From: Zeus faber
Lineage: Eukaryota; Chordata; Actinopteri; Zeiformes; Zeidae
Direction of reading: 5' to 3'
NCBI GenBank assembly: GCA_960531495.1
Contig: OY482866.1
Coordinates: forward strand, 3,091,201 to 3,155,200
DNA: 64,000 nt
The notes beneath the pieces were generated by a model. It saw only the letters and a list, made by a program, of their open reading frames with translations, was not told where the DNA came from and searched no databases. Shown here one piece after another: positions 30,191 through 40,900 of this stretch. The position numbers and the translations under genes were made by a program. The stretch's first letter is position 1; each line of letters starts with the position of its first letter.

Positions 30191-31837
30191 CTGGAAGATG
30201 ACACAAACACAAGTACAATTTCAATCTTTGTTTTCCACCTTTCTAGCCAGGTGTTTTCATAATATGAACAGTACAGTATACCACCCTGGTAACTTTTGCA
30301 CACTATTTGATGCATACTATTTGATGCATACTATGGTTTTGGACATGCTAAACATATTCACAAGCTAATTGGCGTACTATGCTAGCATGCCATTTTCAAT
30401 ACAGTGTCAAAGGTAACAACATGACTAGTGAATGCTGTGTACTTCCACAAGAGCATATAGTGACTCGAAATGAACAAAGATGCGTCGAGTATTGCGGCCC
30501 ACTGTACCCAGTCCTCCGGTTTCCGTTTTATCCACCTCACAGTTGTTCCCCTCATGGGCTTCACCACAGCGGCAGGTGTAGTTGTTGTTGGTCCCCTCTA
30601 TGCAGGTGCCTCCGTTCAGGCAGGGGTTGCTCAGACAAGGACTTGCTGAAGAGGTGGAGAGATAAATAGAATAGAATAAATAAATCGATCGATCCACAAT
30701 GGATCATCCGATTTTGTTTTGTATAATCATCCTCCTTCTTCTAAAAAGGTCTTCAGAGTTTGCCCCATTTAAGCACAGCGAGAAAGCTGAACAATCAAAG
30801 ATGGCGAAGCTATCCTTTAAGTGGTTAACCCTGGTTCGATATGATCGTTTAACCACAAATATGTCATCATATATAGCTTTAAACATCATCGTCTAAATGA
30901 TAATCGCTGCAACTGAAGCCAGCACTGCGAGGATGATGATCCACTTGGTTTCTGGAAGATGAAACAAACACAAGCACAATTTCAATCTTTGTTTTCCACC
31001 TTTCTAGCCAGGTGTTTTCATAATATGAACAGTACAGTATACCACCCTGGTAACTTTTGCACACTATGTGATGCATACTATGGTTTTGGACATGCTAAAC
31101 TTGTTCACATGCTAATGGCGTACTATGCTAGCACGCCATTTTGGATTGAGTGTCAACGGTAACAACATGGCTAATGAATGCTGTGTACTTGCGCTAAAGC
31201 GTATAGTGACTAGAAACAAAAGAACAAAAAAAGAACAAATACGCACTGAATTGGCTCGCTCAATTGCTAAATTTATGAGCCTGCCCTGCCCTGCAAGCCG
31301 TTGTAACGTTTAATTCATAGGACGCACTAGTCACTTTTTAAAAGTTACTAGTACTTAGATTTTAGTAACTTGTAGTCAAAATGTATGGGGTACTAGTACT
31401 TCTTTATTATTATTAAATACTAGTATCTATCGTTACTAATAAATATTGCAACTTTATGGATTTAATGATGAATTGGTGAGTTCTGAGGCAGACTGAAGAC
31501 CCCGCTCCTCAGACCACACCCAGACCCTACTTGCACTGACCTGTCCACCCCATGAGCATCTTTTATCCCTTTACTGTCTAACACTTTCATAAAACAAAAA
31601 AAGAACGATTTCTAGTACTGCTTGTTTCTAGAAAATGTTTGGCTGCTAAATGACAAAATATAATGGAACTAATTTGTCCTCCCAGTCTCAAATATGTTTC
31701 ATATCTCGTGCTTTGCTAATTCAAATTTCTTTTTAAGATAAGATAAAGATACTTTATTAATCCCCAAAGGGGAATTCCAGTGTTGCAGCAGCAATGACAT
31801 CCATGACAAAACACACATTATTTACAAAAACACACAT

Positions 31838-31918
<81 letters not shown>

Positions 31919-34900
31919 TATATATATATATATATACACACACATATATGCACCTACACACACACGTATGTACATATACATATATACAGATACACATTAT
32001 ATACATATGTGTATAGACATATAAAAGTACTAAACTAAATAAATAAAAAATTGAAATAATAATAATAATTGAATTGAATTGAATTGAATAAAATAGAATT
32101 TAACTTAGTGAAAGGTAGAGCTTAAAAGTGAAAGTTAGTGTTAGTAAAAATGTGGCTTGTGCATTGCCGTTCAGAGAAGGAGTTTCCTATCTTGGCACAG
32201 AGGGGAGTCATTGTAGGTGGCTATAACGGTGGCCAGGAATGACCTCCTGTAATGATCCTTATTGCAGCGGAGCTGAAGGAGCCTCTGGCTGAACTCTGTT
32301 GTCTGACCAGTCCGTTGTGTAGGGGCTGTGCGGTGTTGTCCATTATGCTGAGCAGCTTGTGCAACATCCTTCTCCCCACAACCAGCTCTAGGGGCTCCAG
32401 AGCAGTCCCCAGCACAGAGCCAGCCTTCTTTATCAGTTTGTTCAGTTTCTTGGAGTCGCTGGCTCTAATGCTGCTGCCCCAAGAGATGACTGCAAAGAAA
32501 ATTGTACTAGCCACAACAGACTGGTAGAAGATATGCAACATCTTGCTGCACACATTGAACGACCTGATCTTCCTCAAGAAGTAGAGTCTGCTCTGTCCCT
32601 TCCTGTAAACAGCCTCACTGTTGCATCTCCATCCAGTCTGTTGTCCAGGTGAACGCCCAGGTACATGTAAACCTCCACTACCTCCACCTCTTCTCACAGG
32701 ATGGAAATAGTGTTCGGCTTAGTCCTGGTCCTCCTGAAATCCACAACCATCTCCTTCGTCTTGGTCGCATACAAGAGGAGGTGTTTGTTTCCACACCATG
32801 CCACAAAGCGGCCCACCAGTTCCCTGTACTCAGTCTCCTGTCCACCAGTGATACACCCCACAACTGCAGTCATCTGCAAATTCCTGCAGATGACAGGACT
32901 CCAAGTTGTATTGGAATTCTGAGGAATACAGGGTGAAGAGGAAAGGTGAGAGTACAGTGCCCTGTGGCGTCATCAACAGCGGCAGCAGTAGGCAAACTGC
33001 AATGGCTCCGGGGGGTGCTCACCTGAGATGTGAGATGGGCCAATATCAGTCTCTCAAGGACTTTCATGATGTGTGATGTTAAGGCAACCGGTCTGTAGTC
33101 ATTGGGGGCAGATGGAGAGTACTTCTCAGGCTTCTTAGGTATCAGAACAAGGCAGGAAGTCTTCCACAGGACTGGAACCTTCCCCTGGCTCAGGCTGAGG
33201 TTAGAGAAGTGCTGTAGAATCCCACATAGCTGGTCCGCACAGACCTTCAGGACTCTGGGCTTGATACCATCCAGACCCGCGGCCTTGTTCTGGTGCAGTC
33301 TCTCAAGCTGCCTCTTCACCTGAGGGGGACTCTTTGTTTCCTGACACAGGGGGAGTGTTGATGGGGCTGTATTGAGGTCCATGGTGGGGGTTGGTGGGTG
33401 AGGGGAGGCGCAGTGTGAATCCGTGGTCTTGATCACTGGGGAGGTGTGAGAGGGAAGCAACTGTAGGGGCAGGGAGGGTGTGCGGTCTGTGTGGCTGGGG
33501 ATAGGGGAGAAGGCAGCTGAGGGTCCTGTGCTGAACCTTTTGAAGAACAAGTTCAACTGATTGGTTCTGTCAAGGCTTCCCTCATCCTGATCCCCCTTCA
33601 CCTTGAAGCCTGGGATCTTTTTCATTCCTGACCCCACATCCCGAACTTTGTTTTGCTGGAGCTTGTGAGGTGTCTTGGAATGTGTGGCATCCCAAGACAG
33701 CCCCCTCATATAAGATAATTACTGAGAGACGGTGCCAGGGGTCCCGAGAGAGAGAGCACATCACCAGGGGTCCCGGTGATAAGGGAGGTGAAATGTGACC
33801 TGTGACCTATGTAGGGGAACCAAATGGTCAACATTGTATTTGTAGGGGAACCAAATGGTCAACGTTGTCTTTGGGCAAGCATAAAAGAACCCGCCTGAGT
33901 TTCATTCGACAGAGAATCCATCCGGCTCGGTTCACTCCCGGACGTCCTAGGCAAGTCTGGTCTGATGCTGTCCTTTTGTAATAAACCTATTATTTTACTC
34001 AAGTCAGCGTCAGCGGTCTCTCCTTCTTCACCAACACATCAAATTCATAAAGAAACTACACTTGCTCTCCAGCTTTTGCCAGAATGCCTCCTTGCTCTCC
34101 CTTAGTCTCACTTTCAGTTCCTTCTGCACACTCCTCAGTAATTCCCTGTCCCTATTCTCATTTGCTTACTGTGACCACCTCCTCACAATCCTTGTGGTCA
34201 CAGGTTGCTGCTGCACAATGGATGCGTAGGTGGGGGTGAGAAATACCAGATTGTGATCTGATCTTCCAAGGGGGGGAGTGCAGTGGAGCTGTATACATCC
34301 CTCAAATTTTCATAAAGTAAGTTCAGCATTTAATTTTTTCTGGTAGGGCAGTTGACAAATTGTTGAAAAGTTGGAAGTGTAGGAGAGAGAGAAGTGTGGT
34401 AAAAGTCTCTAGAAATGGCTATGAATGCATTCGAGTGTTTTGTTTGTAGTCTGGCAGTGACTGGGCTGATGACGTCACACACCGCATTGGCAAAAGCTGT
34501 TGATTGGATGTACACAGCAATAATGATGGTGCATGTGAACTCCCTCGGCAGATAATATGGACGAAAACTCACAGCTAACAGTTCGATGTCTGGGCTACAG
34601 AAACACTACTTCACAGAAACATGTCCGGGATTACACCATCCATTGTTCACAAACACAGCGATCCCCCCTCCTTTCTTCTTACCGCTCCGTCTGCAATCGC
34701 TCTCAGCCCATACCGTTGCTGGGAGCTGGGAACGGTGGTGTTAGCTTCTGGAATATGTTCCTGCAGCCATGTCTCTATGTGAAACACATAATACTGCATT
34801 CCCGATATTCCCGCTGTGTCCTCGTCAGCGCTCCGAGCTTGTCCATCTTATTCGCCAGGGACCTCACATTCCCCATGACAATTGAGGGAAGAAATGGTTT

Positions 34901-37900
34901 GGATCTCCACCTCCTTGCTCTCTGATTGTCACCAGCCCTGCATCCCCGACGTCTTCTCTTCAACTTGTCAGGGATTCGCTCCGTGCAGCAGTGTAGCAGT
35001 GGAGAGCGCAATCAACTTGTCTTGGGGTAAACAATACCCCCACACCCACTGGCATAGCAACCCAGCACAACAAAAGTTAAAAACGCCAGGAGTAACAACT
35101 GAAATCCATTGAGCCGCACACTCTCCATATTAGCGTGAAGAAAAGCTACCGTATGCAGTGTTTTGACAGAAATGAAAGCGCAATATAAACACAAGAAAAT
35201 ACAAAAAACATTAGATGTTGACCGGAGCTACTACAACAGGCTGCCACTAGTGCAACGTCACTTTTTCAAGTTCTTTTTCCCTACGAGTATTGTGGCCCAC
35301 CGTACCCGGTCCTTCGGTCTCTTTATCCACCTCACAGTTGTTCCCCTCGTGGGCTTCGCCACAGCGGCAGGTGTAGTTGTTGTTGGTCCCCTCTATGCAG
35401 GTACCTCCGTTCAGGCAGGGGTAGCTGAGACAAGGACTTGCTGAAGAGTAGAGAGATAAATAGAACAGAATAAATTAATCGAACGATCGATCGATCCACA
35501 ATGGATGATCCGATTTCATTTTGTATAATCATCCTCCTCCTTCTAAAAGGTCTTCAGAGTTTGCCCCATTTAAGCACAGCGAGAAAGCTCAGCGATCAAA
35601 GATGGCGAAGCTATCCTTTAATTGGTTAACCGTGGTAGATATGATCGTTCAGCCACAAATATGTCATCATACTGTATATATAGCTTTAAATATAAAAATA
35701 CTGGGAGGTTTTCAGCAAAAAGGTAATCCCCTTTCATATTATTTATTCATAATATTGAAATCCGTAGTCTGCAACTTTGATACATACACCGCCACCATCA
35801 GAAGCATGTGTGTGTTTGCATGAATGTGTGTGTTGTAGTGGTGTGCTGTGTGTTGTTTAAAGATTCTTCTTCTTCTTCTACACACTTTTATAACAATCCC
35901 GTTTGAAGTCATAGATGGCACAGATGTGGCCAGGCCGGCACACGTTGGGTCGGCAAACGGCACCGGTGGGAGTGCACTCGCAGGACTGGGCACAATCCTC
36001 CGTCACAAATCTCTCCTTCAGCTGATGAAAAAAAAAAACGGAAAAATTAAATTAAAAAATTAAACAGCATTCAAACATACAATCTCACCGTGCCACCGTG
36101 CCAGAGCTGATCCGCTTCTCTACAGTGAAGTAGGGATCTGTGCAAATGTATAGATGCATACAACGAATCTATGCGTAGGTCCGGCTTTTAGAGAGCAAAT
36201 AAGCCCTAATAATGAGGTTTTCAAAGCAAAACATGTATTATGGTGACTTAATTGAAAGAAAAGTGTTTTTAATCACTCATCTTAATCACTTTATAAGCAC
36301 ATGCACGATAAAGACATATACTGTATATTAGTATTATAATGCAATACTATTTCGATAACCTGTCTTACCTGAAACTGCAGCTTCTTTTTTGATATTTGTT
36401 ATTATTTATTTTGTTTCCCTCAATATCAAAAGGAGATTAATAAACAGCGATCTCATTGGTTGAATCTAGGCGTCCTACTTACTGGGTAGTATCTGTTGAG
36501 GAAGGTGCAGCCGCACTGGGTGTACGGGACACAGCTGCTCTCGCTCATGACCAAGCCGGCGGCACACTCACAGCCCTCCACATAGGAAGTGAGGTCACAC
36601 TCTGACGGGGCCGACAGGTCAGCGCAGGAGGGGGGGCAGGCCGACATGCGGGATGAGTAGGTGCTATTAGCAGCACAAGACATGGCTGAGAGAGAGCAAG
36701 AGAGCGGTTTGATTTTTAAAAAACACTTTTTTTCAAAATACAAAAATTACCAAAATATTTACACATGCACAAGTAAAGAAAGCAGATATTCAAAAACAAC
36801 GACATAATGAACAGACAAACAAAAAATGATTAAATCAGGATATGTGACAAACAACAAAAACAGAACATTCCAAACACAGACACCCACTAGGGCTCAGCCC
36901 TCCAGGTGAAAGCAGCTCTTCTCCTTCGACAGAGCACAGTGCTCCACCATAACACCAGATGCTGGTGAAAGCCTCTAGAAAATAAAAGTCTGCCGAGCGA
37001 AAACTTCCCTAAAAGACATAAAAAGTCTGTCCAATAAGGAAAAAAAGGAGAGTCTTGGGCATTCTAAAAAACAGTGAAAGATAGTTTCTCTGTGCACAGA
37101 AAGGACAGTTGCTAGACACACTTTCAGTTTGGATTTATTTAAATCCTTTACACACAGTTTGGACCGTAGGTGTGAATGTGAGCATGCGTGGTTGTTTGTC
37201 GCTGTATGTCAGCCCTGTGATAGACTGGCGACCTGTCCAGGGTGTACCCCGCCCCTTGCCCAATGACAGCTGGGATTGGCTCCAGCCCCCCGCGACCCCA
37301 CGAGGATAAGCGGTATAGATAATGGATGGACACACAGTTTGTAAAACACCTTGCACTTTAATTCCCAAAAAACAAAACAGTTAAAATCCTTTTTGGTTAA
37401 AAAATGGCCCTGTGCAGTCTTTTTAAATAGAAGCAACAATTACAGAGGGGAAAGGGTCTTTTAAATCAGGTCGGCTAAAACCATGACAATAAGACCTGAA
37501 AAGAACACATTTATTCCCAGTCAGTTGATGCTTCCAGTTATCCAGCATGTGTTGGACGAGCTGTGCAGATTTTAGTCCAAGATGTGTAGCCAAGCCAGCA
37601 GCATTGTCTAGGTCCAGCAGCTCCACCACACACCCCAGATTGGTGACTGTGGTGGACCAAGGGGCGTCAAGCTCCCTTTCCAGCGGCCGCCCAGCTGCCT
37701 CGAGTCGGCCAAATCAGTGCCTGTACGGCGCAGATTGGTTCAACTTGCGGCAGGGAGGTCTGTCTTTCAGACCTTTGACCTGCACAGGCAGGTCGAAGTT
37801 CACCAATATGGTCTACGTAGATCCTGCAGGCTGTGGCCAAACGGCCTCCGAGCACCACGGGCTCTGTCAGCAGCCAATATAGAGATGGGGGTCCCCCACT

Positions 37901-40900
37901 CACTCCTTCTTAAAAAAGTTCCACACAGTAAAAAGGCCGCAGTAAAACACTGTGTAGAGGTGTGTTCTGGCCTAGGGCCAGGGAATGAGAGAGGGGAGGC
38001 AGGCAGAGGCAAAACAGCACCTGTTGGCTTGAATTTATTCACAGTTCAAACAAAATGCAGCACGTGGGCCAAAAGGGCAACTTAAATAATGGCAGGCAAA
38101 TAATGAAACGTTCGTTAGATCCGCGCTTAGGTGGCTCCTGCCACGATGCGTCCGGCGGCTTGGGTAGCATGCTTGTCACGCTCGGTCTGCACCATATCCC
38201 GCAAGCACGCCGTCCTTCACTGCGGGGACAACAAACTCTATATTACTTCCTGAGTCCCTCCGTTGATTCACCCGATCCACAGCAGCTGAGTGGCCCCAGG
38301 ATGGGAGCCTGCACCGTCTGTCTGCAGGGCAGCTTGATCACGCCCCCTTGGCCCGCTGCACACTGGCAGGCTGCCAAGAGTACAAACATTTAAATCCATT
38401 TAAAACAGAGTTGTGCTTAGACCCAGGTCACCGCACCTTTTAAAATTGTGCAGGCCAGGGGTCTCTTTGTACCAGGTCCTTTGGTCCAAAGAGTAGTCAC
38501 TGTATGTGCTGCAGTCTGAAATGAGCACCCCTGCTGCCCAGGTGCACAAGTCACCAACGAATCCAAACACCTAGAGTGTTTGCCACAAGTAGTGATGCTG
38601 AACCCGATCGGAAGCCTTTTCCTTAGAGGTGCACCAGGCTGGACCTTAGGAAATCCATCGTAAAATGTCTGGGCTACTGTCAGATTTCTTTTGTGTTCAT
38701 TTTGATATAGCTTTGTATAAAAGCCAGCTGCTTACCTGCGTAGCCTAGCAGGCTCTGAAAAAGTTGCCTCAATGTCAGGGCACAGTGAATGGATGATCTT
38801 CCTCTGTCCATTCTTATTCTCTTGACTACAGAAGTATTGAGACGGGGCATCCATGTGTGTGATGTTAATGAAGCCAGATCTAACCAGCGCCTCTTGTGCC
38901 TTGGCACCCAGTAGGCTAGGCAAAGATGACTTTTTTGCTGTGAGTGCCTCAATATGGCCCCAATTTCCTGTGGAATCTGCCAAGCACTGCAAATCCACCA
39001 ACCCTATCTCCAGATCTCTCATTGATCTGGCTCTGTCACCAGAGACATTGAGAGTGTATTGTAGGCAAAGCTGTTAAATCGTAGTTCTTCCACCATCCCC
39101 CCACTGTTGTAAAGAACTAAAATCAGGCGTTGTATTTCTGTACTCTCCCCAAAAGTACTTAAAAGCATCTCTAAAATTTCTGTCATTTAAAAGAGCTGTT
39201 GAAATGCCAATAAGCACTGTTCGTTTTTACATTTTTTATAAAAACAAAAGACAGTTGCGATGTGGGGATGGGATGGGTCAGGGTGGCTGCATACCCGTTG
39301 CTCGTTGGTTGGGCTAACCAGCCACAGGTTAAAACCCCAATCCTCACTCAGGATAGGAGCCCTGTAATGACATTCTATCTGCTCCTGGCTAATTCCACCT
39401 AGCCTACTCTCTACAATAAACTGGTTTCTACAACCCATTGTCGTCTGTCACTGTGCCGGAGGGCCCTGAAACACCACTTGGGTGGCGTGGGCAGGCAAAA
39501 CTGCCACAGTGGCACCTAAACAGGGACTCTCTGCCACGGGGAAGGGACACAGAAGGGCCGTCCGAAGATGCCCTGGGGCCAACAGCGGGTCAATGGGCGG
39601 CCCCAGCACCAACCCTCTGGCGGAGGACCAGGGGAGAAGCAGCTGCAGCAACCACGATGGGTTGTAGACACCAGTTTATACTAGAGAGGAGGCTAGGTGG
39701 AATTAGCCAGGAGCATATCGAACATGTCATGACAGGGCTCCTATCCTGAGTGTGCATGAGGATAGGGGTTTTTAACCCGTTGCTCGTTAGCCCAACCACC
39801 AAGCAACAGGTATGCAGCCACCCTGACCTAATCACCTAGATCCAGGTGAGGTGTGGCTGCTCAAACCATCCCATCCCCACATCACAACACTACCAGATCA
39901 GGAAAACCACCCGGCAGTGTACAACAGTCTCTAAAATGATGCTTAAGACAATAAAATCTGTCGAGTCTAGCCAGTGATAGTACTGTACATTGCCTCTACT
40001 GTGTAACCAGGTGTACCTGTGATTTTTTTAAATTTCTCCATACATCAGTTAGCTCTGAAGAAACTAAAATACATGAGTCTTTTTATAGAGGCAGAGTGGG
40101 GTTCAAGGTGATTCCTGTCCATTTTGTAATTTATTGTGCAATCTCCTCCAATAAATAAATACTCGTCAACATTGCAGTTGTTTATGGCACTACTCAAAAT
40201 GTCTAAAAACAGCATTCTTCCAACCCCCTTTGTTGGTGCATAAATATTCATTAAAAATAATTGTTGTTTTTTCATATTGTGCTCTGATTTTGATCTGATC
40301 TGATCCGGCCTTCAACTATCACCTCTACTTCACAGCAGCATGGTTTAAAATGCCTTCCAAATAAAATACCTACTCCACCACTGTTACTGGACTTCTGACT
40401 TAAAAAGATCTCTTCACTCCATTCCTTCTTCCATTCAGTTTCATTATCTGTAGTGCGGTGCGTTTCTTCTACAAACATGACATCTCAGATTCTACAACTA
40501 TCTCCTCACTTCATTCGCATTTCAGACTCACTTGAATGAGCGCTTCTTTTAAGGTGGAACCGTTTATTTCCCCACAGAGGTTTTCCCTCTGGTGTAGTAA
40601 CTAATTAACGAAATTGTGCCAGATACGAGACTGATTGCGATCCGAATATTTTTTTTTCGCCAGGTACATTTACCTATGCTAGGAATTTGTTCTGAGGTTT
40701 GGCACATATCTCCACAGAGGAGTTAGTATTTCTTTTTAAAGCTTAACAGTCTGGGAGAAAAAATGGAGAATAAAAATAATAATAAAATACAATAAAAAGT
40801 GAAGTTAAAATAAAAATTTTGATAATATAAAATAAGACAAAAATAGTTAATATATAGTAATATCTATAAAAAACAAGTATTGTGTATTTCCCTAATTTCA

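Larger units (their letters stand above)
31735..35270 (-). mobile_element. Jockey/Rex-like LINE inserted in copy B of the duplicated zan 3' end
   Basis: On the minus strand the element carries an endonuclease frame (34997-34330: [20 protein letters not shown], then [12 protein letters not shown], later [16 protein letters not shown]) and reverse transcriptase (33640-32880: [48 protein letters not shown]). The C-terminal part follows at 32870-32220 ([20 protein letters not shown], then [19 protein letters not shown]). Its 3' end at 31735-31790 has the fish motif actttattaatccccaaagg and a taaga-type tail. A candidate 8-base duplication ttcttttt lies at 31727-31734 and 35271-35278. A deletion removes the catalytic region near 32940-33010. 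Frameshifts and a nested solo LTR make it inactive. Confidence 0.8.
36800..40500 (-). mobile_element. L1/Tx1-type LINE in the last large zan intron
   Basis: On the minus strand, endonuclease parts come first: [20 protein letters not shown] and [18 protein letters not shown] near 40480-40330, then [20 protein letters not shown] and YLFIGGD near 40260-40130. The region before the catalytic polymerase follows (39022-38730: [41 protein letters not shown]). Then come the C-terminal parts (37900-37420: [45 protein letters not shown]) and a zinc-knuckle-like end near 37100-36880. Stops and deletions abound. The LTR composite at 39256-39893 and the short insertion at 37162-37329 interrupt it. Confidence 0.72.

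Noticed and set aside
30425-30697. Single-exon 90-residue EGF protein
   Set aside because: It is the zan EGF exon with intron on both sides.
30879-31076. Frame on the minus strand continuing past the duplicated TM exon
   Set aside because: It reads the intron in a different frame from the exon.
31757-32024. Open frames of Ile-Tyr repeats
   Set aside because: They are the translation of the TA microsatellite in the LINE 3' region.
39256-39893. Simple MITE or foldback transposon
   Set aside because: The arms contain an AATAAA in LTR context and are followed by a primer-binding-site-like sequence, so LTR origin explains it better.
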